From: an uncultured cyanobacterium
GTDB taxonomy: Bacteria; Cyanobacteriota; Cyanobacteriia; PCC-6307; Cyanobiaceae
DNA length: 64,000 bases
NCBI GenBank assembly: GCA_903871775.1
Contig: CAIQIA010000021.1
Span: 1 to 64,000, forward strand
Direction of reading: 5' to 3'
Shown here: piece by piece, positions 1 to 9,948 of the stretch
How positions within the stretch are numbered: the first letter of the stretch is position 1
Layout: every line of letters starts with the position of its first letter
The notes under the pieces: model-generated
Told to the model about the DNA's origin: nothing
Seen by the model: the letters and a program-made list of their open reading frames with translations, nothing else
The model's database searches: none
Position numbers and translations under genes: made by a program

Positions 1-692
1 GTACTCGAACCAGGGAAACGGGCCTGCCCACCCCTTGCAACGCCAGCCGTGGAGCCGATCGCCTGAGGGGCGCACCCCCACCCCGGCTACGCCGGGCTGG
101 GGGTGCCGGGGGATTTACACCACTCGCGGGGACGCCAGCCTTCAGCTTCCTCTTTTGGCAGGGTGTGTGCGAGAGGGCTTCGATCAGCCTGACAAGCTGC
201 TGCTTTTCTGGCACCTGAGAAAGCATGGGGGGCTCTATCCACGCGTCGTTGTTCATGATGAGTTTGCTCGAATTCAGACAGGGTTGCCATCATGGTCAGA
301 TGTTGGGGAGGTTGACACACGCCGCGATTACATTCGACGCATCTGGAGTCTAGAGAAGACTGAGTAGGGTGATGGCGAACCCGAATCACTAAGCCAATGT
401 ACTGACTGCGGGCAAATCCGAGAGAGGCTTAGGCCTGCTTAACAAATACAGATTGCAGGGGCAGATTAGTTGGTTGATAACAGCTGATACTTCATGATTC
501 AGGGTTTGAACGTGAGAACCAGAAACTGACGGCCGCCAATAATCAAGTCTTCCTCGATGGTAAGGCACAAGCACACAGCCTTTAAGGCGCAAGAAAAAGT
601 GGGGGCATCCTAGGGAGGCCCACTCGTGACAGATGAATGCTACTTGGCAATTGCGGTTCCACGGAACAACGCCATGCGATCAAGGGTTACTC
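1..692. other. Gene-poor flank of the defence island
   Basis: No gene can be called with confidence here. A plus-strand open frame ends at 367, and its last 60 or so codons (from about 180) look protein-like, with motifs such as DKLLLFWHLRKHGG and RRDYIRRIWSLEK, but I recognise no family and no good start. It may be the 3' remnant of a lost gene. From about 380 to 690 the DNA is AT-richer than the rest of the window and carries stops in all frames. The stretch also holds the hairpin annotated at 72-106. Confidence 0.5.
72..106. repeat. GC-rich hairpin (16-bp arms, 3-nt loop)
   Basis: The left arm (72-87) and right arm (91-106) are reverse complements except at one position, around the loop TAC. 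There is no following T-run, so it is not a classical intrinsic terminator. It lies outside any recognisable gene and could be a REP-like or mobile palindromic element, or a transcript-stabilising hairpin. Confidence 0.6.
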
Positions 693-2345
693 TCATTCTG
701 ATGCAGAAATGGGTTTCGTGAAGGTTGTGCGCTCTCTAGTCCTAAACCCCACCGCCTGAAGCACCCTCTCTGCCTCCTCCTCGCTCTCCCAGATCTCTCC
801 CCCTGCCAACTCCGCTTGAAGCTGCCGCCGAAACTGCACGGGCTCGAGCTCCGAAGCCGCCAACAATGCCCGCTCACTGAGGGCTCCGCATTCCTGCAAC
901 AGGCCGCTCAGCAGATCTGGCGCGACGGGGGCGGCATCCAGAGGGAGTTGATCCGGGTGGATTGCAGCCTTCTTCCGCCCTCGCCGCGAAGGCTTCGACT
1001 CGCCGGCTTCCGCCTGCCGGGCCGCCCGGATCCGTTCGATCAGAACACTCGAAGGTTCGTCGTTGGGGTCCTGGGGCACCAGCTCGCCACAGAAAGCCTT
1101 GGCCAGTAACGCCGGCGTCAGCCGCTCGACGAGCTTGCGGGCGGAAGTGAGCTTGGCCTCGAGTTGGTCGGCGAGGGAGAAGAGCTCCTGGACGCGCCGG
1201 ACGATTTCGTGCTGCTCTGGAATTGCGGGTAGTGGAATCTCAAGACTGGAGAGAAATTGAGAATTGATATTGTTGACTCCACTTGTTGATCGTGCTGCCA
1301 GCTCAATAGTGTTCCTTGTCGATGGCGACCTGAGTGCAAGCATTAGATAAGTCGAAAGGAGCTTGCCCTGGTTTGGCCGCAATCGGATCAGATAGCCGGC
1401 AAACAACATTCCAGCGTCCCTTTCGCTGGCTTCTGCCACACGACCTACGAGGTCAAGGCTGCCGTTGGACCGGATGACTAGCAGATCCCCTGGCGCAAGC
1501 GAGAGCCTTGCGACCTCTTGAGCATCGAATTCAGCGTATTTTAGATCCGATTGGCAGATGCATCCAGATTCCAGGATGTTGGGGATTCTTAGGACGGGTA
1601 ATCCGACCACCTCGTATGAGCACTTCTTGGCAGTCCCATAACGCATGTCATTCAGGAGTGGACCGAGCCGAGAGCTATTCCACACATCGGATATTCGCCT
1701 CGCCTCCCTCCACTCCCTCGTCAACTCCCCCGACGTCGCCGCCGCCAGCACCGCCTGGCGAATGCGCTTGAGGATCGCCGCCACGCCATCGAGCCGCTGG
1801 CGGCAGGCCTCAACAGCGGCGATGGTGGTGTCGAGCTTGGCCGCGATGCGGCGTTGTTCGTTGAGTGGCGGGACAGGAATTACCAGCTCAAGAACCTGCT
1901 GCTTCGTCAGCGCCTGTCGTGTTACCCCATAATTCTCATCAAGAATAAGTGACTGAACTGCAGGCGAAGAAAGGTGGGCTGACAGAAACCTTTGGTCAAT
2001 ACAGTCGGCTGGCCTTATGATGCAAACATGCTGATTGACCCTTGCTCCTTCAGTCCAGCTTGGTGCAACAGTAACTCTGCCAATCGATGCGCCTGTGATA
2101 TTGAGAAGGACGTCTCCTCCCTTTACCTCTGCATTGGATAGCTGCTGAGCCTGTACTTCATTGATAAATGCCAGGCCTTCTTCCTTAAAGCCAAAAAAAA
2201 CAACATTCATCGACCGAATCAATGGTATGCCCGTTTCTTGGTAAGCACTCTGCCCTCCTTTGGGGGTAGCACCGCTGCCAACTTTTATCGCCAACTCGGC
2301 AATCTGCGCAACAGCCCACCCCACCGGCAATTCCCGACCCTCCAT
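693..2345 (-). CDS. hsdS: Type I restriction-modification specificity subunit HsdS
   Basis: This 550-residue protein gives the HsdM/HsdR complex its DNA target. It has the two-target-recognition-domain layout of HsdS. The first domain (about residues 5-170) ends in the family motif PVPPLNEQRRI. A helical spacer follows, then a second domain (about 220-385) ending in PLPAIPEQHEIV, and a second long helix. An Arg/Lys-rich linker and a helical tail of about 70 residues follow at the C-terminus. The ATG start overlaps the hsdM stop (TGATG); a GTG one codon upstream is the alternative. The DNA for the recognition domains is visibly more AT-rich than that for the conserved helices, which fits known domain exchange in this family. 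It is the last gene of the leftward island operon. Confidence 0.93.
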   Translation of the reverse strand: MEGRELPVGWAVAQIAELAIKVGSGATPKGGQSAYQETGIPLIRSMNVVFFGFKEEGLAFINEVQAQQLSNAEVKGGDVLLNITGASIGRVTVAPSWTEGARVNQHVCIIRPADCIDQRFLSAHLSSPAVQSLILDENYGVTRQALTKQQVLELVIPVPPLNEQRRIAAKLDTTIAAVEACRQRLDGVAAILKRIRQAVLAAATSGELTREWREARRISDVWNSSRLGPLLNDMRYGTAKKCSYEVVGLPVLRIPNILESGCICQSDLKYAEFDAQEVARLSLAPGDLLVIRSNGSLDLVGRVAEASERDAGMLFAGYLIRLRPNQGKLLSTYLMLALRSPSTRNTIELAARSTSGVNNINSQFLSSLEIPLPAIPEQHEIVRRVQELFSLADQLEAKLTSARKLVERLTPALLAKAFCGELVPQDPNDEPSSVLIERIRAARQAEAGESKPSRRGRKKAAIHPDQLPLDAAPVAPDLLSGLLQECGALSERALLAASELEPVQFRRQLQAELAGGEIWESEEEAERVLQAVGFRTRERTTFTKPISASE

Positions 2346-3808
2346 CACACCAACTCCTCCACCTCTTCCCCCAGCTCCGCCAGGAGCGCCCGCAGATCCT
2401 CCAGCGCCCCTTCCAGTTCATCCATCGCCTCCTGGGCCAGCAGCGCCGGCTCCGGTAGGGCGGCGCCATCTTCAGCAGAAACATCCTTCAGCCAGGCCAG
2501 ATCGAGGCTGTCGCCACGGGCAGCAATCTCCTCACGGCTGAAACACTGCCAGCGGCCCTCTGGTCCTGTAGCCGTGCGCGGCGCCAGCCCCAGCGGGTCC
2601 GAGCCATAAGCCGCCTCAAAGTCCGCGAAATGCTCGCGGCTGAGGGGCGTGCGCTTGCCGAAGGCCGGCATGTTGGCCCGCAAGTCGTACACCCACACTG
2701 CCTTCGTGTTGCCCTTCTCACTGCTGCCGCGCGTGAAGAACAGCACATTCGTCTTCACGCCCTGGGCATAAAAGATGCCGGTGGGCAGACGCAGGATCGT
2801 GTGCAGGTTGCACTTGTCCATCAGGTCGGCGCGGATCTGCTTGCCCACGTTGCCTTCGAACAGCACGTTGTCGGGCAGCACCACCGCTGCCCGGCCCCCA
2901 GGTTGCAGTGCCCGGTAGATGTGCTGCAGGAAGCAGAACTGCTTGTTGCTGGTGGGAAAGGTGAAATCCTTGCGGCTGGGCAGCCCGCCGCCTTTCTTGG
3001 TGCCGAAGGGCGGATTGGTGAGGATCAGGCTGGCCTTTGGCAGCCCCTCGCCATCGCTGCTCAGCGTGTCGCCATAGCGGATGCCACCTTCACCTTGCAC
3101 CGAATCGAGCCCGTGCAGCATCAGGTTCATCAGCGCCAGGCGGTGCGTGTCTTGCACATGTTCCATGCCGTAGAACGTGCTCTGGTAAAAGCGCTTCTGC
3201 TGCGCCTCATCCAGCTCGCTGATGTCCTGATGTTCGCGAATCCAGTGCTGGGCGGCAATCAAGAAGCCGCCGGTGCCCGCCGCCGGATCCTGGATCACAT
3301 CCCCCAGCCGGGGCTGCATCACCGCCACCATCGCATCGATCAGCGGCCGGGGCGTGAAATATTGCCCTGCTCCCGATTTCTTCTCTTCGGCATTCTTCTG
3401 CAGCAACCCCTCATACAGATCGCCCAGGCCCTCCTGGCGGGCGCTGTACCAATCCAGCTTGTCGATCTCCTCCACCAGCTTGTTCAGCGTGACGGGCTTG
3501 CGGATGAAGGAGGTGGCATTCGCAAAGATCTCCTGCACCAGCATCGAGCTGCCGCTGCTGGAACTGCCCAGCTCAAGCAACAGCAGCTTGTAGTGCTCCA
3601 GCTGCTTGAGGCCCTTGAGCGGCTCCAGCGCATCCCAGCGCCACTCCTCGGGGATCCCGGCTTCGGTGGCGGTTTCCTTCGCCATCTTCAGGAACAACAG
3701 ATAGGTGAGCTCTGTCACGTACTGGTGGTATGTCACCCCGTCGTCCTTCAGCACATTGCAGAGGTTCCAGAGCTTGCCAACGATGTCGTGGGTGGTGCTG
3801 CCCGCCAT
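2345..3808 (-). CDS. hsdM: Type I restriction-modification methyltransferase subunit HsdM
   Basis: This is the N6-adenine DNA methyltransferase subunit (487 residues, normal length). It has an N-terminal helical HsdM domain, the SAM-binding motif DPAAGTGGFLI near residue 170, and the catalytic motif NPPF near 262. It modifies the site chosen by HsdS and is also part of the restriction complex. The ATG start overlaps the vapC stop by one base (TGATG), and its own stop overlaps the hsdS start, so translation of vapC, hsdM and hsdS is probably coupled. The order R, (vapBC), M, S is unusual only for the inserted toxin-antitoxin pair. Confidence 0.95.
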   Translation of the reverse strand: MAGSTTHDIVGKLWNLCNVLKDDGVTYHQYVTELTYLLFLKMAKETATEAGIPEEWRWDALEPLKGLKQLEHYKLLLLELGSSSSGSSMLVQEIFANATSFIRKPVTLNKLVEEIDKLDWYSARQEGLGDLYEGLLQKNAEEKKSGAGQYFTPRPLIDAMVAVMQPRLGDVIQDPAAGTGGFLIAAQHWIREHQDISELDEAQQKRFYQSTFYGMEHVQDTHRLALMNLMLHGLDSVQGEGGIRYGDTLSSDGEGLPKASLILTNPPFGTKKGGGLPSRKDFTFPTSNKQFCFLQHIYRALQPGGRAAVVLPDNVLFEGNVGKQIRADLMDKCNLHTILRLPTGIFYAQGVKTNVLFFTRGSSEKGNTKAVWVYDLRANMPAFGKRTPLSREHFADFEAAYGSDPLGLAPRTATGPEGRWQCFSREEIAARGDSLDLAWLKDVSAEDGAALPEPALLAQEAMDELEGALEDLRALLAELGEEVEELV

Positions 3809-4206
3809 CACCAGGCCTCCAGCGTGAGTTCGGCCACGTTGGCAAAGGCCTGATCGGCCGTCACCAGGGGGCAGCCCTCGCTGAGGGCATGGCTGGCGAT
3901 CAGCAGATCCATGGCGGTCAACGGCTTCCCGCTGCGTTCGAGATCGGCCCGCAGCCGGCCATACACCCTGGCGCAGGCTTCCGACCAGGGCAAGACCTCA
4001 AGGGTCTTGATGGTGGTCTCTGCCAGTGCCTGCAATCGCGTCGTTGGCGGCAACTTCTCCAGGCCGTAGCGAATCTCCGCGACCACAATCGACGACAGGC
4101 AACAGCGTTGCTCCTGCACCCAAGAATCCAGGCGTGGAGAGAGCCCTTTCAGAAAGGCACTCACGGCATTGGTGTCAAGCATCAGCTTCCCCATCCCCGC
4201 AGCCAT
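3808..4206 (-). CDS. vapC: VapC-like PIN-domain toxin
   Basis: This 132-residue PIN-domain protein is a probable RNase toxin. Acidic residues expected in the PIN active site are visible: Asp in MLDTNAVSAF near the N-terminus, Glu in VVAEIRYGLEKL, Asp in MDLLIASHA, and Asp in VTADQAF near the end. VapC toxins cleave RNA (tRNA or rRNA in studied cases) when VapB is lost. The start codon overlaps the vapB stop by one base, and its stop overlaps hsdM, so the toxin is embedded in the restriction operon. A shorter start (MGKLMLDTN) is possible. Confidence 0.9.
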   Translation of the reverse strand: MAAGMGKLMLDTNAVSAFLKGLSPRLDSWVQEQRCCLSSIVVAEIRYGLEKLPPTTRLQALAETTIKTLEVLPWSEACARVYGRLRADLERSGKPLTAMDLLIASHALSEGCPLVTADQAFANVAELTLEAW

Positions 4207-4466
4207 CAGAGAAACTCCACTGGTTCCGCCGGGCGTGTGTCGCGCAACCCCTCGAAAAACATTGCCAGCTCGGCCTGAAAGCCAGGCTCCTGCAGCAACC
4301 TATCCCTCAGCTCCAGCAAGGCACTGGCCGATGGCCGCACCGGCGTCAGCACCACGGCACCGGTTTCGGGGTCGCGCTCAATCTCCACTTCCGTTCCCTC
4401 GAAGCGGAAGGCAGCCGGCAGGCGCACCGCCTGGCTGCGGCCATTGCGGAACAACTTGGCGCGCAT
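4206..4466 (-). CDS. vapB: VapB-like antitoxin (SpoVT/AbrB fold)
   Basis: This 86-residue antitoxin is expected to bind and neutralise the downstream VapC and to autoregulate by DNA binding. The N-terminus ([15 protein letters not shown]) is the swapped-hairpin AbrB-type DNA-binding motif, and the C-terminal third is the toxin-binding tail. The ATG at 4466 starts directly before this conserved motif and is preferred to an upstream in-frame start that would add 20 unconserved residues. It begins 44 nt after the hsdR stop; that gap could hold an internal promoter, but none is clear. Confidence 0.9.
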   Translation of the reverse strand: MRAKLFRNGRSQAVRLPAAFRFEGTEVEIERDPETGAVVLTPVRPSASALLELRDRLLQEPGFQAELAMFFEGLRDTRPAEPVEFL

Positions 4467-4510
4467 CGACCCTGCGTGATGGATACCAAGTCTAGACCGA
4501 GGTGCCATCC

Positions 4511-7500
4511 TCAGGCCGCTTCCCACACCGCTTGCTGGAAACGTTGCAGCACCGTTTCCAGCTCACCGCCGAAGAGCTTGTTCAGCCGTGGCCAGCCGCC
4601 CCCCTCGCGGCGGAACAGCAGGGCGTCGTCGTCGAGGGCTTCTCGGTCAATGATCGTGATCGCCTTGGTCTGGTTGGCGATGCGCTGCAGCCATTGGCGC
4701 TGAGGCGTGGTCCAGGCCCGTGAAGCCAGGATCCGCTGCAGGGCACGCTCTACCCGCTGCTCGTAAGGCACCAGCGCATCGCCCAGGGCCGACTGGCGGA
4801 TGTAGCCCATGATCGAGGCAGCCATGTCTTGGTTGGTGGTCTCCCGCCAGGCGGTGGCCAGGGTGGCTTCGCTGTAGCCGCGCTGATCGAGCGCCAGCTT
4901 CAGCTCCCGCAGATCCTTGCGGGTGAGCTCCCAGGGCCGCTGCAGCACCGTGGTGAGGGCCGGCAAGGCATTGCCGGGATCACGCACGAAGGCGGTGAAG
5001 CCCTCCAGGTAGTCCTCAGGCCTGGTGGCCTCGCCATAGCCCCGCTCGATCGCGCGCAAGTCGTCGTCGTGCTCTGACACGAACTGGGGCTGAGCAGGCC
5101 CCTGCCATTGCTCATCGAGCAGCTCACCCAGGCCGTTGATCATGCCCAGCCAGCGGCGCGCCTCAGCGATCGGCAGCTGCTGCAGGCGGCTGATGAAGGC
5201 GGCCGGTTCCTCGCCGGTCAGCAGCCGGAAGCGTGCTTCGGCGTTCTCGCTCAGATGCCGTTGCTTGCGGCGCAACTTGGCGATCAGCTGCTCTCGCACC
5301 AGCGCACTCTCCTCTTCGCCGGTGCTCTCCAGTTCAGCGAGCAGCTGGCTGAAGTTGATCTTCGGGTTCGCCACCACCGGTTGCATCTGGGTGAAGTTCT
5401 GCAGGGTCTGGTAAATCCCCACAGCATCAAAGATGCGGAAGCTGTCCTTGCCGATCGCTTCGCAAAGGCGGGTGGCACGGCCGATCATCTGGTCATACAG
5501 GATGCGGCTGTTCATGCGCCTCAGAAACACGATGTTGCAGATCGCGGGCACATCCACCCCGGTGCTCAGCAGATCCACCGTGACAGCCACATTGGGGAAG
5601 GCCTCGTTCTTGTAGCGGCGGATCAGCTCTTTGGGCTTGTCGCTGGCGCCCGTGATCTTCGCCACAGCGTCGTCGGCCACATCGCCGTAATGCTCCCGAA
5701 ACGCTTCCTTGAGCAGCAGCACCACCAGATCAGCATGGGCATCGGTGGCGCAGAAGATCAGGGTTTTCTGAGGCGAAAGCGGATCGATCTCATTCGCCAG
5801 CACCTCACACACCACCCGGTTGAAGGATTCGGTGATCACCTGGCGGTTGAACGCCTCCACCTCGAAGCGCAGCTCATCGGGCGTGGTGAACAGCTCGATC
5901 TGGGCTGTTCTGGGGTTGTAGGTTTTCACCTCTTCTCCCGCGGCCCAGCGGATGCCTTTGCTGGAAAGCTCGGTGGAGATCAGAATCGGTGGTTCGTGAT
6001 CCACCAGGTAGCCATCCACCACCGCCTCGCGGTAGCTGTACACAAACACCGGCTGGCCGAAGATCTCCACCGTATGCAGGGCCGGCGTGGCCGTAAGGCC
6101 AATCTTCACAGCATCAAACCGCTCTAGCACCCGCCTGTACTTCGACACATAGTCGTTGAAATCGCGGAAGCGCAGTTCCCGATCGCTGAGCTCCCGGTCC
6201 AGCAGGTAACCCCGATGGCATTCGTCCACCACGATCAGGTCGTAGGTGTCCACCGTGGGTGTATCTTCTTCGTTGCCCAGCAGTAGGCGCTGCACCATCG
6301 CCTGCACCGTGGCGATGTGCACTTTGGTGTCGGCTTCGGCCTCGCGCTCGCCCAGTTCCTTGATGCCGTAGATGTCGGCAAAGCTCTGCAGGCTCTCCAT
6401 CCGCGTTTCTTTGAACGCATCTGCGGCCTGGATGCCCAATTCTGAGCGATCCACCAGAAACAACACCCGCCGGAAGCGCCCCGTCTTGAGCAGCCTGTAG
6501 ATCAGGGCGATGCAGGTCTTGGTTTTGCCGGTGCCGGTGGCCATCGCCAGCAGCAGCTCCCGCTGTCCTGCTGCGATCGCTGCTTCGGTGGCCTCGATCG
6601 CCCGGCGCTGATAGGGGCGCAGCGGAAACCCGTAGTTGAAGGCCTCCCGGCGCAGCTGTGCATCGGCGCCGGCCACGTCTTGCCGGGCAAGCTCCTTCAG
6701 CCCCTCCGGCGAATACCAGCCGTCGAGGGGAACGGGCAGGTTCTCACTGCGGCGTAAATCTCGGAACCAGACACCGCTTTTGGTGCGCAGCTGCTGCAGA
6801 AAGGGCCGGCCGTTGCTGGAGAAGGCGAAGGGGAGCCGGTACTCGCCGTCGACACCCCAGCGCTGGTCGGGCTCTTCGCCATCGCCGCTCATCTGGTAAT
6901 CGCGGCAGTACCGCTGCGCCTGGGGCAGCACGCCCGCCACATCTTTGTTGGCACGTTTCGCTTCGATCCCCGCGATGGGCGTGAGCCCCACAAACAGCAC
7001 GTAGTCGGCTGGGCCGCTGGTGGTGGGCCACTCGGCAATGGCCAGGTTGCGGTTCTTTTGTGGCCGCGTCCCTGCGCTATGGCGGAGAGTCTGGGTGTCG
7101 GCCTCCCAGCCGGCCTGGCGCAACTGGGCGTCAATCAACTCCCGGGTGGCGGCTTCATCGAGATCCAACCCCTGGGCCGCCTGTTGCGATGCCTGGCGCA
7201 GGGCAGCCATGGCGCCGCTGCCCTGGCGATTGGCGGCAGCCTGCAGCTCGGGGAAACGGGCAGCCAGCGCCTCCTTGTCGGCTTCCACTGAAGCAGCCAG
7301 CTGTTCCCACTCCTGTTGCTCCTGCCGAGCCTGATCTGCCGTGGCGGGTGACACCGGGTGCTGAAACGGTCCGCTGCGGAACCCTGGATCTGAGAAGGTG
7401 CGATGGAACCACACCCCCAGCTGCCACGCCATGCGCATGGTCTTGAGTGCCGTGGCGTGATCCCCCTGCAGTTCGTGATTGGCCAGATTGCCCATGCGCC

Positions 7501-7759
7501 GCACCGCATGAAACAGCTCGGCGATCTCCCGATCCAGGCACCCCTCTGCTTCCAGGCGTCGCAACAACACCTGCTGGGTTTCCTCGATCTTCAGCTCTAG
7601 CCCGAAGCGCGAGGCCGTCTGCTGCGCCAACAGCTCCCCCAGTTGCCGCAGCTTGAGCAGGGCCGTGTTCGGGTCCTCCGGGAAATACCGCTCCGCCAGC
7701 ACCCCCAAGCGGAAGAGCTGCTCGTCGTAGCTCTGCAGATGGTGGAAGTTGGTGTTCAC
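4511..7759 (-). CDS. hsdR: Type I restriction endonuclease/translocase subunit HsdR
   Basis: This is the motor and nuclease subunit (1082 residues). The N-terminal region (1-110) is a helical domain of the DUF4145 kind seen in EcoEI-type HsdR. A PD-(D/E)xK nuclease core lies near residues 255-270 (ADYVLFVG...GIEAKRA). The SF2 translocase follows, with Walker A GTGKT near 409 and a DECH box near 510, then motif VI (QMIGRATR) and a C-terminal domain of EcoEI type. The chosen start is a GTG whose GTGA overlaps the stop of the upstream DUF262 gene and gives a normal N-terminus ([15 protein letters not shown]). The frame is intact and all key motifs are present, so the enzyme should be active. Confidence 0.95.
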   Translation of the reverse strand: MNTNFHHLQSYDEQLFRLGVLAERYFPEDPNTALLKLRQLGELLAQQTASRFGLELKIEETQQVLLRRLEAEGCLDREIAELFHAVRRMGNLANHELQGDHATALKTMRMAWQLGVWFHRTFSDPGFRSGPFQHPVSPATADQARQEQQEWEQLAASVEADKEALAARFPELQAAANRQGSGAMAALRQASQQAAQGLDLDEAATRELIDAQLRQAGWEADTQTLRHSAGTRPQKNRNLAIAEWPTTSGPADYVLFVGLTPIAGIEAKRANKDVAGVLPQAQRYCRDYQMSGDGEEPDQRWGVDGEYRLPFAFSSNGRPFLQQLRTKSGVWFRDLRRSENLPVPLDGWYSPEGLKELARQDVAGADAQLRREAFNYGFPLRPYQRRAIEATEAAIAAGQRELLLAMATGTGKTKTCIALIYRLLKTGRFRRVLFLVDRSELGIQAADAFKETRMESLQSFADIYGIKELGEREAEADTKVHIATVQAMVQRLLLGNEEDTPTVDTYDLIVVDECHRGYLLDRELSDRELRFRDFNDYVSKYRRVLERFDAVKIGLTATPALHTVEIFGQPVFVYSYREAVVDGYLVDHEPPILISTELSSKGIRWAAGEEVKTYNPRTAQIELFTTPDELRFEVEAFNRQVITESFNRVVCEVLANEIDPLSPQKTLIFCATDAHADLVVLLLKEAFREHYGDVADDAVAKITGASDKPKELIRRYKNEAFPNVAVTVDLLSTGVDVPAICNIVFLRRMNSRILYDQMIGRATRLCEAIGKDSFRIFDAVGIYQTLQNFTQMQPVVANPKINFSQLLAELESTGEEESALVREQLIAKLRRKQRHLSENAEARFRLLTGEEPAAFISRLQQLPIAEARRWLGMINGLGELLDEQWQGPAQPQFVSEHDDDLRAIERGYGEATRPEDYLEGFTAFVRDPGNALPALTTVLQRPWELTRKDLRELKLALDQRGYSEATLATAWRETTNQDMAASIMGYIRQSALGDALVPYEQRVERALQRILASRAWTTPQRQWLQRIANQTKAITIIDREALDDDALLFRREGGGWPRLNKLFGGELETVLQRFQQAVWEAA

Positions 7760-9564
7760 AACACTCCCACCCACTGGTGGATCTTTTCGGCCATCAGTTG
7801 TCGCCGTTTTGCCAGGAAGTCTTCATACGTGGGCAGTTCGCCATCCAACATCGACGTTGGTAGACAATTCATCGCAAGGTTGACCCTCAGTTCGTCTGGA
7901 TCTGTGATGCCGCCGTAGCGCTGGCTCCCGCCATACACTTGCTCGCGCAGCTCCGCAAAATAGGCTTCTGGTGCCTTGTCGCCAATGGCGATGTTGATCT
8001 CACTCTGGGCCATCACAAAGTTGGCGATCTGGTTATAGCTGCCCCTTGATGCGCCAGTCCTCTGCAGATGCTTCCGCGGAAACACATGATGCTTATCGCC
8101 TCGGTTGAGGAGCAAGTCGCGCACGGTAATTCCAGCCGAAAGAAAGCCTCGGTCCCCAAGTCGTGCCTGGGCTGCCAGGTAGGCGATGAAATATGGGCTA
8201 GTCGATGAAGATGTGTCCATCAACTGCGGAAGCATTCCAGTCCAGAAGGTTGAGGGCAGCTCGTTTTCAATAACAGCTTCGACATAAGTCTGCAGGCCTT
8301 GCAAGTCAATTTGGCGGATGTCAAAATCAAACGCTGTCTCGGGACTCCCTGAATATCGCCCCCTCAGAATTGACATTGCATACCAGCGGCGCACCAGGCT
8401 CTCAATGACATGGCCTGGCAGGTTCTCGCGTCGCCCTCTCAAAAAGAGGATGTAAGCAAAGTTGATCGCATTGCGGCTGCGGATGAGGTCACTGGTAACA
8501 AACCCTGCTGACTTCAGGATCATGGTGAACCGGTCAAAGTGGGTTTTGCTCATGAAGGCAAGGACCCCTTGGCTCAGCTTGGCAAATGATTCTTCTGCAA
8601 TGCTTTCTTCGTATTGCTTGGTGGCAAAGTTGCGACCCGACAGCAGTGCCACAAGATCTTGCAGTTTGCCTCGGCCGAACTCAGAAGTGAAAGCCACCCG
8701 AAGCATATCGGTATAGGTTGGGTCGTAGAGGTCATCGTTGACGTCTTTCAGCCAGGCCATCTTGGCCATGAATTCTGAGCGCGCAAACTCAGGGTCGTTT
8801 TTCTCGATCTGTGTGAAAAAATCTTGCGACACCGCCAGGTGGCAGAAATATTCGATGGCTTTGCGCAATGTATTGCCGCCGTAGGTTTCGTTGACGGCAA
8901 TCTTTGACATTGCAAAATCTGCCTGGGAGAGCTCGGCGCCGGCTGAGTTGACACGAATGAAAATCTCGGTCACAGTCTCAATGTCAAGATCTTCGGCCAG
9001 TTCGATCAGGCCAACAGAATTGTTGACGATCTTCAGTAATCGCTGCAGCGCCTTGCCCACCTGGCTGCGATCAATCTCTGGGTTGCGGGCAATGTAGGCA
9101 TCGGTCTGATCAAACAGATCGGCATCTGTCTGGAAGAGCTTGGAGACATCTGGTATCCAGAGTGGATTTTTGGCAATAGCAGGATTGCTCACTTCGAAGC
9201 TGGGTGCATCACCTTCTGCCAGCGGATTGAAGGCGATGCGAATGCGTATGCGTTCATAGTCTTTGGTGAGTACCTCCATCCCCAGCAGGGAGGCCATCAG
9301 CGCAGTCACGCGTTGTTGGCCATCGATCAAGATGCGCTTGCCGGCAGACGTGGAGCCGTCTTTCAGTTTCACCATCGGGTTGCGCCAGGCGATCAGATAG
9401 CCCACCGGGTACCCTTGATAAAGTGAATCGAGCAGGTTGCGTACCTTGGTGGCTTCCCACACAAAAGGCCGCTGAATCTCAGGGATGGCGATTTCGCCGC
9501 TCTTTACCCATGTCAACAAGGTATCGATCGGATGGGGAGTGACCGAGTAACGCTGGGTGGCCAT
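7756..9564 (-). CDS. DUF262/HNH (GmrSD-like) defence nuclease
   Basis: This 602-residue protein resembles GmrSD-type type IV restriction proteins. The N-terminal DUF262 domain shows [10 protein letters not shown] near residue 27 and the NTP-binding signature ILIDGQQR at 78-85. The C-terminal part has the HNH-type motif HHVFPRK near 490, as in DUF1524/GmrD. GmrSD enzymes cut modified (glucosylated hydroxymethylcytosine) phage DNA in an NTP-dependent way; the target here is unknown. Its stop overlaps the hsdR start (GTGA), so the two are probably co-translated. Its GC content is lower than that of its neighbours, consistent with transfer. It may complement HsdRMS against phages with modified DNA. 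Confidence 0.82.
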   Translation of the reverse strand: MATQRYSVTPHPIDTLLTWVKSGEIAIPEIQRPFVWEATKVRNLLDSLYQGYPVGYLIAWRNPMVKLKDGSTSAGKRILIDGQQRVTALMASLLGMEVLTKDYERIRIRIAFNPLAEGDAPSFEVSNPAIAKNPLWIPDVSKLFQTDADLFDQTDAYIARNPEIDRSQVGKALQRLLKIVNNSVGLIELAEDLDIETVTEIFIRVNSAGAELSQADFAMSKIAVNETYGGNTLRKAIEYFCHLAVSQDFFTQIEKNDPEFARSEFMAKMAWLKDVNDDLYDPTYTDMLRVAFTSEFGRGKLQDLVALLSGRNFATKQYEESIAEESFAKLSQGVLAFMSKTHFDRFTMILKSAGFVTSDLIRSRNAINFAYILFLRGRRENLPGHVIESLVRRWYAMSILRGRYSGSPETAFDFDIRQIDLQGLQTYVEAVIENELPSTFWTGMLPQLMDTSSSTSPYFIAYLAAQARLGDRGFLSAGITVRDLLLNRGDKHHVFPRKHLQRTGASRGSYNQIANFVMAQSEINIAIGDKAPEAYFAELREQVYGGSQRYGGITDPDELRVNLAMNCLPTSMLDGELPTYEDFLAKRRQLMAEKIHQWVGVL

Positions 9565-9567
9565 CGC

Positions 9568-9948
9568 TTACGGCTCTGCGAGCAACTGCCGCACCAGTGC
9601 AATCAGCTCCTTCTTGGTGAAGCTCTCGAGCGGTGGCGGCGGTGGGGTCACACCATGCGCCTCCAGCACCTTGGCCAAGGCCGCCTTCTGTAGCTTTGAG
9701 GTGCCTTTGATTGCATGCTCACGGCACAGGCGCCTGAGGCTGGCCACCGACTGCTTGAGAAAACTGCCCTGACCGAGCAGGGCGGCGCGAGCCGGTACAG
9801 CCCCTGGCTGACTGTCTTCCAGAGATTGAAGAGCTGATCCTGTGCGTTGCAGATGATCGGCTAACCGCCGGTACACCCGGGCATCGGTGCCTGCCAGTGC
9901 TTTATTGGTCTGCTCCAGCAGATCAGCGATCGATGGTTCGCCGCTCAT
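9568..9948 (-). CDS. Small helical protein of unknown function in the island operon
   Basis: This 126-residue protein is predicted to be mostly helical. The C-terminal half contains two short helix-turn-helix-like units (LRRLCREHAIKGTSKLQKA and LESFTKKELIALVRQLL) joined by a proline run. They resemble SAP or Rho-N nucleic-acid-binding helices, but that is inference only. Its start overlaps the stop of the upstream coiled-coil gene (ATGA), and it ends 3 nt before the DUF262 gene, so it belongs to the same transcript. I do not recognise the family. Confidence 0.7.
   Translation of the reverse strand: MSGEPSIADLLEQTNKALAGTDARVYRRLADHLQRTGSALQSLEDSQPGAVPARAALLGQGSFLKQSVASLRRLCREHAIKGTSKLQKAALAKVLEAHGVTPPPPPLESFTKKELIALVRQLLAEP

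Noticed and set aside
2630..3853. Plus-strand frame of 407 codons opposite hsdM
   Set aside because: It is antisense to a gene with clear methyltransferase motifs and has His/Gln-rich shadow composition.
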